A stretch of DNA of 41,104 nucleotides. Source: an uncultured Hyphomicrobiales bacterium. GTDB lineage: Bacteria > Pseudomonadota > Alphaproteobacteria > Rhizobiales > Beijerinckiaceae. A model generated the notes under the pieces. That model saw only the letters and a program-made list of their open reading frames with translations. It ran no database searches and was not told where the DNA came from. Positions 23,753-31,579 of the stretch are shown one piece after another (within the stretch, counting starts at the first letter, position 1; each line of letters starts with the position of its first letter). The position numbers and the translations under genes are program-made. The stretch is from contig CAIUWR010000092.1 of the NCBI GenBank assembly GCA_903902915.1, positions 1 to 41,104 on the forward strand, given 5' to 3'.

Positions 23753-24151
23753 ATGCCTCTTTTCAGAGCCGTCACGCTGGCGCTCCTCGCCCTCTTGTGT
23801 TTCAGCGGCGCTGCGAGGGCGGAATTTCCGACCTTCATCGAGAAAACCGTCAGTCGCGGCAGGGGCGTCGGGCTGCTTGCGATGACGCAATATCAAAACG
23901 AACGCGGCTGTACGCCCACGCCCGCCGGGCCCATCGACACCGAGCCCAAACCCCGGTTCGGTCAGGTCGGCTCCAGATCGGTCGTCGCCAAACGCAACGG
24001 CCCCTGCGGCGTGCAGGAATATACGAAGGAGATCATCTATTACCGAGCGGGAGCGACCCCCGGCGTCGATGAATTCGTCCTCTTCATCTATCCCACGGCT
24101 TTCTGGGGCGGCTCGGCCTGGCGCATCCGCGTCAAGGTGACCGTGAAGTGA
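23753..24151 (+). CDS. Secreted protein of unknown function
   Basis: 132 residues from an ATG preceded by a GGGGGG ribosome site. A typical Sec signal peptide (MPLFRAVTLALLALLCFSG, cleavage after ARA) precedes a mature part of about 108 residues with two cysteines (GCTPTP and GPCGVQ) that could form a disulphide. The C-terminal half alternates like beta strands (EFVLFIYPTAFWGGSAWRIR). I do not recognise a family. Its 3' end overlaps the convergent phosphotransferase/kinase gene by 20 bases. Codon use and signal peptide support a real gene. Confidence 0.65.
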   Translation: MPLFRAVTLALLALLCFSGAARAEFPTFIEKTVSRGRGVGLLAMTQYQNERGCTPTPAGPIDTEPKPRFGQVGSRSVVAKRNGPCGVQEYTKEIIYYRAGATPGVDEFVLFIYPTAFWGGSAWRIRVKVTVK

Positions 24152-25643
24152 GGCGCAAAACCTCGCCCGCCATGGCCTCCACGCCCTGCGCGGCGTCCAG
24201 CCGCGTCCAGCGCACGTCCTCGTTGCCCCGCGCCGCCTGCGCCCGCATCACCGCCTCGTCAGCGTCGGAGGGGTCTCCCCGGCGTCCCGCGATGCGCTTC
24301 GCCAGCACCTCCACCGGCGCGTCGAGCCAATAGCCCGCGAAAGGCGCGCCCAAAGCTTGCGCCACCTCCTCCATGGCGGCGCGATCTTCGGCGCGGTCGA
24401 AGACGGCCTCCGCGATGCAGCCATGGCCCGCGCGCAGGGTGGCCGCGCAGGCCTCGCGCTCCAGCGCGTAGACACGGGCCGAGATCTGCGGCGCATAGGC
24501 CGCTTGCGGCAGCTTGTCGGTGGCCGCCACCCCATGCAGCGCCTTGCGGATGCGGTCGGTGGCGTGGATGCGCGCGCCGGGCGCTGGCCCCAGCTCGCTG
24601 GCGATGCGGGCGGACAGCGTCGATTTGCCCGAGCCGCTGAACCCGCCCAACGCGATCAGCATGGGCGCGCGCGGCTCCATCAAGGCTTCGGCGAGGGCGA
24701 AATAGGCTTGCGCCTCGGCCAGACGCTCGGGCTCCTCCTGCGCCAGCGTCGCCGCCACATGGGCGCGCACCACGGCGCGGGTCGCCATGAAGAGCGGCAG
24801 CACCGGCAGGCCATCGGCCTCATCGCGGGCGTCGAGATAACGGTTGAAGAGCAGGTTGGCGTGGCCCCGCGCGCCCAGCCGCCACAGGTCCATGAGCGGA
24901 AAGGCGAGATCGTAGAGCACGTCGATCGTGGCGAGGCCTTCGTCGAATTCCAAGGCGTCGAACAGGGCGGGCTCGCCTTCGAAGAGGCAGATGTTGCGCA
25001 AGGTCAAGTCGCCATGGCAACGCCGCACGCAGCCGCGCGCCGCCCGCGCGTCGAGCAGATCGGCATGGCGGGCGTGCGCCTCGCGCAGTCGCCCCGTCAA
25101 AGCCTCGATGCGCTCCTGCGCCACCGGCGGCGCCGCGCGCAAGGCCGCCTCGTTCAGCGCAAGCACATGGCCAAAGGCCTGCGCCCGGCCCTGCGTCGCA
25201 GGCTCCGCGCGCTCATGGGAGCCCGCGATCACGCCCGCCAGCTTCGTCACCAGCGCAGGCGTGGCGCGGCCCTCCTCCACCATGCGCGAGAACAAATCTT
25301 CATCCCTGAAACGCAGCATCTCCACCACCCCATCCACCACCTCGCCCGCGCCATCCAGCTGCAAGGCGCCATCCGCCGCGCGGGTGATGCGGCGCAGACC
25401 AAGATAGAGACGCGGCGTGAAGCGCTGGTTGATCGCCAACTCCCGCTCGCAATCGGCGATGCGTTTTTGCGGCGTGGTGAAATCGAGATAGGGATAACGC
25501 AGCGCGCGCTTCAACTTGAGCGCATGCGCTGGATAAAGAAACACTTGCGAGGCATGGGTCGTGATCTGCGCGCAGGGCTCCAGCGCACGCAGGAAGGCGA
25601 TGGTCTCTTGTTGTTCGGCTTCGGATGGGCGGGCCTCGGACAT
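24132..25643 (-). CDS. Fused aminoglycoside-phosphotransferase-like and P-loop kinase protein
   Basis: 503 residues in two domains. The N-terminal half (about 1-310) is an APH/choline-kinase-like fold with a Brenner-type catalytic loop CHGDLTLRN (209-217) and a following LFDALEFDE metal-site segment. The C-terminal half (about 325-500) is an AAA/adenylate-kinase-like NTPase with Walker A GFSGSGKS (334-341). This two-domain arrangement is a known bacterial family of uncharacterised kinases, often annotated bifunctional aminoglycoside phosphotransferase/ATP-binding protein; antibiotic resistance is not implied. The substrate is unknown. It overlaps the convergent secreted-protein gene by 20 bases. 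Confidence 0.85.
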   Translation of the reverse strand: MSEARPSEAEQQETIAFLRALEPCAQITTHASQVFLYPAHALKLKRALRYPYLDFTTPQKRIADCERELAINQRFTPRLYLGLRRITRAADGALQLDGAGEVVDGVVEMLRFRDEDLFSRMVEEGRATPALVTKLAGVIAGSHERAEPATQGRAQAFGHVLALNEAALRAAPPVAQERIEALTGRLREAHARHADLLDARAARGCVRRCHGDLTLRNICLFEGEPALFDALEFDEGLATIDVLYDLAFPLMDLWRLGARGHANLLFNRYLDARDEADGLPVLPLFMATRAVVRAHVAATLAQEEPERLAEAQAYFALAEALMEPRAPMLIALGGFSGSGKSTLSARIASELGPAPGARIHATDRIRKALHGVAATDKLPQAAYAPQISARVYALEREACAATLRAGHGCIAEAVFDRAEDRAAMEEVAQALGAPFAGYWLDAPVEVLAKRIAGRRGDPSDADEAVMRAQAARGNEDVRWTRLDAAQGVEAMAGEVLRLTSRSP

Positions 25644-25700
25644 GCGCGCACCTTAACCGCCCTGCGCCGCGCCGTCCCTGATGTCGATCAGAGCGGGCGC

Positions 25701-26264
25701 TCACCCAGCGGTCGACCGGAACTCCTTCTCCACCGCGCGCAGCACCGTCGCGCTGGTGGGATCGGTGATCGTGCTGAAGACGTCGGCGATGCGGCCGTCC
25801 TTGCCGACGAGATATTTGTGAAAGTTCCAGCGGGGCAGATCGTTGGGACGCTCCAACGCCGCCCAGCGATAAAAAGGATGGGCGTCCGACCCCAGCACCT
25901 TGGCCTTGGCCGCGATAGGGAAGCGCACGCCATAGCCTTCGGCGGCGTGGTGGATCTCCTCGACCCCGCCCGGCTCCTGGCCGCCAAAATCATTGGAGGG
26001 GACGGCGATCATCATCAGCCCCATGGGCGAGTACCGCTCCCAAAGCTTTTGCAATCCGGCGTACTGGCCCACGAAGCCGCAGAGCGAGGCCGTGTTGACC
26101 ACCATGATCGGCTTGCCAGCGAAGGCGCTCAGCTTGATCTCGCCCTTGTCGAGGCCCGTGAAGGACATGGTGTAGCAGGTGCGGCCGCTGACCGCAGGCG
26201 CCTGCGCAAGCGCAGGCCCCGCGACGAACGCCAAGCCCGCACCCAAAAACGAGCGACGCTTCAT
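25701..26264 (-). CDS. Exported glutathione peroxidase family protein
   Basis: 187 residues. The N-terminus MKRRSFLGAGLAFVAGPALA looks like a twin-arginine-type signal (RRSFLG), so it may be exported folded. The thioredoxin-fold core has the peroxidatic Cys62 in NTASLCG, the second family motif PSNDFGGQEPG and the conserved WNFHKYLV near the end with its catalytic Trp/Asn. It uses Cys rather than selenocysteine, and such enzymes usually take electrons from thioredoxin to reduce peroxides. It stands alone beside the kinase gene. Family is certain; export route is inferred. Confidence 0.88.
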   Translation of the reverse strand: MKRRSFLGAGLAFVAGPALAQAPAVSGRTCYTMSFTGLDKGEIKLSAFAGKPIMVVNTASLCGFVGQYAGLQKLWERYSPMGLMMIAVPSNDFGGQEPGGVEEIHHAAEGYGVRFPIAAKAKVLGSDAHPFYRWAALERPNDLPRWNFHKYLVGKDGRIADVFSTITDPTSATVLRAVEKEFRSTAG

Positions 26265-26523
26265 GATCCATCCTCCTGCAAAACACTCTTACACCACTCC
26301 ATACGCGCCCTGGAACCCGCCGGTTCACAGTTGGGCGGCGCGTTTGGCCCGGACGTCATCGTGGCCATCGTTGTGGCGGGGCTCGCGATGATCTATCCAG
26401 ACGCGAGACTGCAATTTGCGGCGGCCGCTTTAGTGACCGCGCTCTTCATTGCGCCGCTTCGCGCCGCGCGGCTGAGGGGCGAGCTCACGGCGCGAAGACC
26501 GCGTGACTGGAGGAACGCCCACA
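26265..26523. other. 259-base intergenic region between gpx and the amidohydrolase gene
   Basis: Divergent promoter region. One + strand frame (about 26345-26500) is very hydrophobic (for example DVIVAIVVAGLAMIYPDARL), but it has no convincing start and runs deep into the amidohydrolase gene out of frame. I see no clear operator or hairpin. The ribosome site GGAGGA for the next gene lies about 10 bases before 26524. Confidence 0.4.
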
Positions 26524-27510
26524 ATGATCATCGACATCTACACCCACCTCGCGCCGCGCAGCTTTCTGGACCGCATGGTGGTGCTGGCGCCCAAGCTGGG
26601 CAATATCGTCAACCGCCTGCTGGCCGTGAAACCGCTCTCCGATCTCGACGTGCGCTTCCGCGATATGGACACGCTGCCCGATTATCGCCAGCTGATCAGC
26701 CTGCCCAACCCGTCGCTGGAGGAGATCGGCCCCGCCGACACCGGCCGCGAGCTGGCGCGCATCGCCAATGACGAGCTGGCCGAACTCTGCGCCAAATATC
26801 CCGACCGTTTCGTCGGCTTCGCCGCCTCGCTCTATCTTGACGATGTCGATAGCGCCATCGCGGAGGCCGACCGGGCCATTCACCAGCTCGGCGCCAAGGG
26901 CGTGCTGATCTACAATCATGTGGCGGGCCATCCGCTCGATGAGGAGCGCTTCCGCCCCTTCTTCGCCGCCATGGCGGCGTGGAAGCGCCCGATCTGGCTG
27001 CATCCCAGCCGCCAGGCCAATGTGAGCGATTACGCCAGCGAGACGAAGTCGCGCTTTGAGATGTGGTGGTGCTACGGCTGGCCCTATGACACCTCGGTCG
27101 CCATGACGCGCCTCGTGTTCGACGGATTGTTCGACCGCCATCCCGATCTGGAAATCATCACCCACCATTGCGGCGGCATGGTTCCCTTCTTCGATGGCCG
27201 CGTGGGGCCGGGGCTGGACGTCCTGGGCGCGCGCACGTCAGATGAGGACTATTCGCAGATCCTGCCGTCGCTGAAGCTGCCGCATATGGATTATTTCAAG
27301 AAATTTTTCGGCGACACGGCCATGTTCGGCGCCACCAACGGCGTCAAATGCGGCCTCGACTTCTTTGGTCCGAGCAAGATCGTCTTCGCCACCGACGCGC
27401 CCCTCGGCCCCATCCGCAAAACCCATGACGGCATCGCCGCGATGGATCTGGACGCTGAAACCCGCCAGGCGATCTTCTACGGCAACGCGGCTAAGCTGTT
27501 GAGGCTGTAG
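26524..27510 (+). CDS. Amidohydrolase_2 (ACMSD/resorcylate-decarboxylase-like) family protein
   Basis: 328 residues from the ATG at 26524. The TIM-barrel family includes aminocarboxymuconate semialdehyde decarboxylase and gamma-resorcylate decarboxylase, which cleave C-C bonds without hydrolysis. Metal-site segments are IYTHLAP (6-10), WLHPSRQ, THHCGGMVPFFDGR and FATDAPLGP with the catalytic Asp. The first segment is normally HxH; here the first His appears as Tyr6 with only His8 kept, so metal binding may differ. Its role in decarboxylating an aromatic or ring-opened acid fits the neighbourhood. It converges with the SDR gene, four bases apart. Confidence 0.82.
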   Translation: MIIDIYTHLAPRSFLDRMVVLAPKLGNIVNRLLAVKPLSDLDVRFRDMDTLPDYRQLISLPNPSLEEIGPADTGRELARIANDELAELCAKYPDRFVGFAASLYLDDVDSAIAEADRAIHQLGAKGVLIYNHVAGHPLDEERFRPFFAAMAAWKRPIWLHPSRQANVSDYASETKSRFEMWWCYGWPYDTSVAMTRLVFDGLFDRHPDLEIITHHCGGMVPFFDGRVGPGLDVLGARTSDEDYSQILPSLKLPHMDYFKKFFGDTAMFGATNGVKCGLDFFGPSKIVFATDAPLGPIRKTHDGIAAMDLDAETRQAIFYGNAAKLLRL

Positions 27511-27514
27511 ACGT

Positions 27515-28360
27515 TTACGCCCGATCCGGCGCCCGCAGCACAGGAGGCTCCAGCGCCACGCGCAGGGCCTCCTCGATGGGGGCCTGCGGGTTCCAGTCCT
27601 TGCCCACATAGCGCTTGCCCGTGACACCATCCGACAGGGTGGAGGCGAGCCAGAGCATGGGGGCGATCATGACCTCGGGCTCCAGCAGCGGCCGCCCCGT
27701 TTCGCGCGCCTGACGTTTGCCCGACGCGCTGACGAAATCCGTGTTCACCGCTCCGCCGGGGATCAGCGAATTCACGGTGACGCCCGTGCCCGCCAGATCC
27801 TGCGCCCAGATCAGCGTCTCCGCCTCGATGGCGGTCTTGCTGACGCCATAGGGCGAGTTTTCGCGGCGCTGCATGGTGGACAGGCTCGTGGTCACATTCA
27901 CGATGCGGCCCCAGCCCGACGCGATCAGCGCGGGGGCGGCGGCGCGCGCCATGAAGAATGTGCCGACCACATTGGTCTCGATGATCTGGCGCCAGACGTC
28001 GGCGTCCGATTCCCAGAAGCGCAGACTCTTCGTGCCGGGCGCGGCTTCCAGTTGGGCGGGGCCTTTGCCCGCATTGTTGACCAGGATGTGCAAGCCGCCA
28101 AACAGCCGAATGGTCTCGGCCACCGTGCGCTCGCAATCACCCCTAAGGGAGATGTCGCAGGGCATGCCCATGGCCTTGCCGCAACCCTCGAGGAAGGCGA
28201 CCTGCGCCACCGCGCCGCCCGTCGCGCCCGCATTGATGTCGGCGAAGACCACATTGGCGCCCGCCCGCACCAAGGCCTGCGCCATGGCGCGGCCAAGGCC
28301 GGCGGCGGCGCCGGTGACAAGCGCCACGCGCCCGTCGAGACGGATGTCGGAAGCGAGCAT
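27515..28360 (-). CDS. Short-chain dehydrogenase/reductase (SDR 1)
   Basis: 281 residues. NAD(P)-binding TGAAAGLG at about 16-23, structural NNAG, catalytic Ser in VTTSLS and Tyr-X3-Lys in SPYGVSK are all present, so it should be an active oxidoreductase on an alcohol or ketone. It is slightly longer than the usual 250 because of an insert after NNAG (KGPAQLEAAPGTKSLRFW). Its ATG overlaps the stop of the hydratase alpha-type gene by one base (TGATG), so it is translationally coupled and likely acts on a related metabolite. The substrate is unknown. Confidence 0.9.
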   Translation of the reverse strand: MLASDIRLDGRVALVTGAAAGLGRAMAQALVRAGANVVFADINAGATGGAVAQVAFLEGCGKAMGMPCDISLRGDCERTVAETIRLFGGLHILVNNAGKGPAQLEAAPGTKSLRFWESDADVWRQIIETNVVGTFFMARAAAPALIASGWGRIVNVTTSLSTMQRRENSPYGVSKTAIEAETLIWAQDLAGTGVTVNSLIPGGAVNTDFVSASGKRQARETGRPLLEPEVMIAPMLWLASTLSDGVTGKRYVGKDWNPQAPIEEALRVALEPPVLRAPDRA

Positions 28361-29010
28361 CAGCGCGCGCCCCCGTCCAGCAGCGCCACGCCGATCATGG
28401 AATCGCGGGTGACGAGGGCGGCGAGCGCCTCCTCATCCAGCGCGTCGGTCCCCACGGGCCGTTGCGGCAGCACGAGGAAGCGGATGTCGGCGGTGGAGTC
28501 GTGCACGCGCAGGGCCACATCGTCGGACAATTCCGTGCCGAATTCGCGCAGAACCGCGCGCGGCTCACGCACCACGCGGGCGCGATAGGCGCGGCTCTTG
28601 TACCAGGCGGGCGGCAGGCCCAGCAGATCGCGCGGGTAGCAGGAGCAGAGCGTGCAGACCACGACATTATGGGTGTCGGACGTATTCTCCACCGCCACCA
28701 GCTTCGTGCCGGTGATCGGGAAGCCCAGCTCCGCAGCGGCGGCGTTGCCGTCCTCCAGCAGCCGCGCGCGATAGGCGGGATCAAGCCAGGCGCGGGCCAC
28801 CACCTTGGCGCCATTGGCGGGGGTGATGGAATCGCGCTTCTCGATGAACTGGCGAACCTCGGCGGCGGTGATGACACCCTTTTCGATCAGCAGCTCCTTC
28901 AGCGCGATGCTGAGGATCTGGTGATAGCTATGCACCTTGTCGTCGGGCTGCGGCGGCGCGTGCGGATGGTCGTGATCGTGGTCATGGTCGTGGTGGTGAT
29001 GGCCGCTCAT
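28360..29010 (-). CDS. Nitrile hydratase alpha/thiocyanate hydrolase gamma-type subunit with His/Asp-rich tail
   Basis: 216 residues from the ATG at 29010. The metal claw CTLCSC (Cys119, Cys122, Cys124) has Thr in the second place, which marks the cobalt type; iron types have CSLCSC. Two of these Cys are normally oxidised after translation. Residues 4-17 are HHHHDHDHDHDHPH, an unusual metal-binding tail that could load or store cobalt. Family enzymes add water to nitriles, or hydrolyse thiocyanate to carbonyl sulphide and ammonia. It is third in a three-gene hydratase operon, with start and stop overlaps of one base (TGATG) on both sides. No separate activator gene is visible. Confidence 0.9.
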   Translation of the reverse strand: MSGHHHHDHDHDHDHPHAPPQPDDKVHSYHQILSIALKELLIEKGVITAAEVRQFIEKRDSITPANGAKVVARAWLDPAYRARLLEDGNAAAAELGFPITGTKLVAVENTSDTHNVVVCTLCSCYPRDLLGLPPAWYKSRAYRARVVREPRAVLREFGTELSDDVALRVHDSTADIRFLVLPQRPVGTDALDEEALAALVTRDSMIGVALLDGGAR

Positions 29011-29288
29011 CAGATCGTCTCCAGCCAATGGTCGTAAAGATCGGCTTCGATCACATCCTTCTGCGAGCCCTGATAGTCCGGCCACAGATCGGCGGCGCGA
29101 AAGCGCACCTTGTAGAGATCCTTCTTCGGGCCGGTCAGGTTGTAGGCGAGGCGCTCAGGGTTGCCGAAGGCGCCGAAATAGCGCTGCACCACGCCCGGCT
29201 TGCCGCGCAGATAGACGGGGGTTCGGATATGGCCGGGCGGACAATCCTCGCGCACGCGCACCTTGGCGCCGGGTTCAAACCGCGTCAT
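29010..29288 (-). CDS. Nitrile hydratase beta C-terminal domain/thiocyanate hydrolase alpha-type subunit
   Basis: 92 residues that match only the C-terminal SH3-like half of a normal nitrile hydratase beta chain: VRVREDCPPGHIRTPVYLRG followed by KPGVVQRYFGAFGNPE and a closing VRFRAADLWPDY. The conserved GHxRxPxYxRGKxG is intact and supplies an Arg that hydrogen-bonds the oxidised claw Cys in known structures. Its stop overlaps the next start in TGATG, and its own ATG overlaps the previous stop by four bases. A separate gene for this half is known in thiocyanate hydrolase (ScnA) and toyocamycin nitrile hydratase. Which of these functions applies is unresolved. Confidence 0.86.
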   Translation of the reverse strand: MTRFEPGAKVRVREDCPPGHIRTPVYLRGKPGVVQRYFGAFGNPERLAYNLTGPKKDLYKVRFRAADLWPDYQGSQKDVIEADLYDHWLETI

Positions 29289-29632
29289 GGCAGCTTCTCC
29301 GCTTCGCCTGCGCTCAGCTCCAGCTCGCCGGTTTCCACGAGGCGCTGGCGCACCTGCGCCACCTTGGCGTCGATCTCATCTTGCGTGAGCACGCCGCGCT
29401 CGACCATTTGCAGGGAGAGGGCGGCGGTCCAGCGTTCGTAATAGGTCAGCCGCCCCATGGCGTCATGGCCGAGCGATTCGATGGCGCGGCGGCTTTCGTG
29501 GCTGGACATGAGCCCCTTGGAGCCGACGGCGGCGCGCAGGCCATCCGCCTGTTTTTCCCAGAAATTCAGGGTGTGTTCCGATGGATCGACCGGCCCTTCG
29601 GGCAGGCCGCCTATGTCCTGTGGGCTGCGCAT
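29285..29632 (-). CDS. Nitrile hydratase beta N-terminal domain/thiocyanate hydrolase beta-type subunit
   Basis: 115 residues corresponding to the N-terminal half of nitrile hydratase beta: DIGGLPEGPVDP opening, FWEKQADGLRAAV, then LTYYERWTAALSLQMVERGVLT. Gene order N-half, C-half, alpha equals the scnB-scnA-scnC order of thiocyanate hydrolase. In the helix usually reading IERM, which carries a conserved active-site Arg, I read IESL, so that Arg may be lost or displaced. It could also be taken for a hydratase activator (P14K/P15K-like), but then the beta N-half would be missing altogether. GGGAGAAGG precedes the ATG. Divergent from the dienelactone hydrolase gene. Confidence 0.82.
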   Translation of the reverse strand: MRSPQDIGGLPEGPVDPSEHTLNFWEKQADGLRAAVGSKGLMSSHESRRAIESLGHDAMGRLTYYERWTAALSLQMVERGVLTQDEIDAKVAQVRQRLVETGELELSAGEAEKLP

Positions 29633-29747
29633 GACCTTCTCCCTGTTTTTCTCATTGTGGCAGGGGCGGGCGCGGGCGCAAGCCCCCTCCCCAAACGCGC
29701 CGCACCAAGTATAGTAGAGGGGAGTTTTGAAACACAGGGGGGGTTTA

Positions 29748-30491
29748 ATGACCTATCGGGACATCACATGCGAAGTGGTCCAGTTCACCGGCCATAACGG
29801 CGAACAGGGCGAGGCCTATTATGCGCGGCCTGCGGGCCCCGGCCCCTTTCCGGGCGTCGTGCTGATTCACCACATTCCCGGCTGGAACGAGTTCTGCATT
29901 GAAGCTGCGCGCAAGCTCGCCCACCATGGCTTCGCCACCATCTGCAACAATCTGTATTTCCGCATGGGCGATGGCGACCCTGACGACATCGGCGCCCGCG
30001 CCCGCGCCGAGGGCGGCGTTTCCGATGAGCAGATGCTCGGCGACGTCGCAGGCGCGATGGCCTTCCTGCGCGCCCAGAGCAACGCCAATGGCAAGGTCGG
30101 CGTCATCGGCTTCTGCTCGGGCGGCCGCCAGACCTATCTTTCCGCCTGCCGCCTGCCCGATGTGAATGCGGCGGTGGATTGCTGGGGCGGGCGCGTGATC
30201 GCCGATCCCGCCGCGCTGAACGCCAAACAGCCGGTCTCGCCGATCGACTATACGAAGGATCTGAACTGCCCGCTGCTGGGCCTCTTCGGCAATGACGACA
30301 AGGAGCCCGCGCCCGCGCAGGTGGACAAGACCGAGGCGATTCTGAAGGATCTCGGCAAGACCTACGAGTTCCATCGCTACGATGGCGCAGGCCACGCCTT
30401 CTTCGACTGGAGCCGTCCCAGCTATCGCCCCGAACAGGCGGTGGATGGATGGAAGCGGGTCATCGACTTCTTCAACCACAACCTTGGCTGA
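29748..30491 (+). CDS. Dienelactone hydrolase family protein
   Basis: 247 residues from the ATG at 29748, preceded by GGGGGG; a TTG at 29727 with its own GGGGAG would add seven residues. The alpha/beta-hydrolase nucleophile is Cys123 in GFCSGG, the hallmark of dienelactone hydrolase, with Asp183/184 in GNDDKEPAP and His216 in GAGHAFF completing the triad. Family enzymes open lactones formed after aromatic ring cleavage. A possible -10 element TATAGT lies at 29710-29715. It heads a tight run with the DUF6295-like and GST genes. Confidence 0.9.
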   Translation: MTYRDITCEVVQFTGHNGEQGEAYYARPAGPGPFPGVVLIHHIPGWNEFCIEAARKLAHHGFATICNNLYFRMGDGDPDDIGARARAEGGVSDEQMLGDVAGAMAFLRAQSNANGKVGVIGFCSGGRQTYLSACRLPDVNAAVDCWGGRVIADPAALNAKQPVSPIDYTKDLNCPLLGLFGNDDKEPAPAQVDKTEAILKDLGKTYEFHRYDGAGHAFFDWSRPSYRPEQAVDGWKRVIDFFNHNLG

Positions 30492-30499
30492 GGCGGGCC

Positions 30500-30796
30500 A
30501 TGTGCTCCTACATCACTGAAAAAGCGAGCATTTTCGGCAGCGCCAAAGGTCGCGACGGCTGGATGCGCGTCGATACGGCTGTCATCTATTACGACCATCC
30601 GGTGCATGTGCCGCTCGACCATGCGCTGAACATCGACTTCGTGGACTCGCGCTCGAAAGCGCGCGTGGCCGTCGAATTATCCGCTGATTCCGCCCGCGAA
30701 CTCGTGCGCCGCATTCAGGCGGCGCTCGATAGCGGCGACGCCATCCATCTGGGGTCTGGCGAGGCCGACCCGCAACAGCTAGCGAGGACGATGTGA
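30500..30796 (+). CDS. DUF6295-like small protein
   Basis: 98 residues starting MCSYITEKASIFGSAKG, with YYDHPVHVPLDHALNIDF and VAVELSADSARELVRRIQAA. This wording matches what I recall of the DUF6295 family; there is no known function. It begins eight bases after the dienelactone hydrolase stop, and its TGA overlaps the GTG of the GST gene (GTGA), so the three are surely co-translated. The His/Asp cluster DHPVHVPLDH could bind a metal, but that is speculation. Confidence 0.72.
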   Translation: MCSYITEKASIFGSAKGRDGWMRVDTAVIYYDHPVHVPLDHALNIDFVDSRSKARVAVELSADSARELVRRIQAALDSGDAIHLGSGEADPQQLARTM

Positions 30797-31488
30797 CCAT
30801 CCGCATGTATGATCTGGCCGGGGCGGACCCGGCGGTCCGTTTCAGCCCCTATTGCTGGCGCATCCGCATGGCGCTGGCCCACAAGGGCCTCGCGGTGGAG
30901 ACGATCCCATGGCGCTTTACCGACAAGAGCGCCATCTCCTTCTCGGGTCAGGGCGCAGTGCCCGTCATCCGCGACGGCGAGACGGTTCTGCACGATTCCT
31001 GGGCTATCGCCGAATATCTCGACGCCCACTATGCGGACCGCCCGAAACTGATGGACGGGCCGCAGGGCCGGGCGCTGGCCAATTTCGCCCGATATTTCGC
31101 GCAGCTGGTCTTCTCGCCCATCGCCTTCAAGGCGGTGATCCTCGATCTATATGCCGCGATTGACGAAAGCGACCGGGACTATTTCCGCCAGAGCCGCGAG
31201 GCGCGGGTGGGCAAGACCCTGGAGGCTTTCGCCATCGGCGAGGACGAGGCGCGCGCGCAGATGCGCCCGGCCCTTTCGCCGCTGCGCGCGCTGTTGCAGG
31301 AGCAGCCCTTCATCAACGGCGATGCGCCCGCTTTCGCCGATTACTGCATGCTGGGCGGCTTCATGTGGGCGCGCGGCGTCTCGGCGAAGAAGCTCATCGC
31401 GGAGGACGATCCGGTTTACGCCTGGCGCGAGCGCATGCTGGACCTGTTCGACGGTCTGGGTCGCAAGGCGCCTGCTGTCGGCGCCTGA
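30793..31488 (+). CDS. Glutathione S-transferase family protein (LigE-like)
   Basis: 231 residues from a GTG overlapping the previous stop by four bases. The thioredoxin-like N-domain (1-80) has FSPYCWRIRMALAHKGLAVE, similar to the beta-etherase LigE group (FSP-x-x-W), then GAVPVI with the cis-Pro and HDSWAIAEYL, the Ser-rich glutathione-binding edge. The C-terminal helical domain follows (about 95-220). It may cleave ethers, isomerise, or dehalogenate using glutathione. The third gene of the dienelactone hydrolase run; a stem-loop follows its stop. Confidence 0.86.
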   Translation: MTIRMYDLAGADPAVRFSPYCWRIRMALAHKGLAVETIPWRFTDKSAISFSGQGAVPVIRDGETVLHDSWAIAEYLDAHYADRPKLMDGPQGRALANFARYFAQLVFSPIAFKAVILDLYAAIDESDRDYFRQSREARVGKTLEAFAIGEDEARAQMRPALSPLRALLQEQPFINGDAPAFADYCMLGGFMWARGVSAKKLIAEDDPVYAWRERMLDLFDGLGRKAPAVGA

Positions 31489-31500
31489 TGGACAAGCGAA

Positions 31501-31527
31501 GCCGGACGCGACATCCTCGCGCCCGGC
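31501..31527 (+). terminator. Stem-loop between the GST and ABC-transporter genes
   Basis: GCCGG-A-CGCGA (31501-31511) pairs with TCGCG-C-CCGGC (31517-31527), ten pairs with one A/C mismatch, around CATCC. It starts 12 bases after the GST stop. No T tract follows, so it may be a weak terminator or an operator for the transporter operon starting at 31580. Confidence 0.4.
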
Positions 31528-31579
31528 ACGATACTTGATTGAGACGGGATGACCCGCGAATCCGCATAAGGGAGATGAC

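Noticed and set aside
24132-25643. Reading the APH-like domain as an antibiotic-resistance gene.
   Set aside because: The fused APH/P-loop kinase family is widespread in environmental bacteria with no demonstrated resistance, and no mobile-element context is visible.
26340-26771. Hydrophobic + strand frame with possible membrane segments.
   Set aside because: It has no convincing start and overlaps the amidohydrolase by about 250 bases in a different frame. Ala/Val/Leu-rich frames are common by chance in GC-rich DNA.
29285-29632. Reading this gene as a nitrile hydratase activator (P14K/P15K-like).
   Set aside because: The next gene encodes only the C-terminal half of beta, so this one is needed to supply the N-terminal half, and the gene order matches scnB-scnA-scnC.
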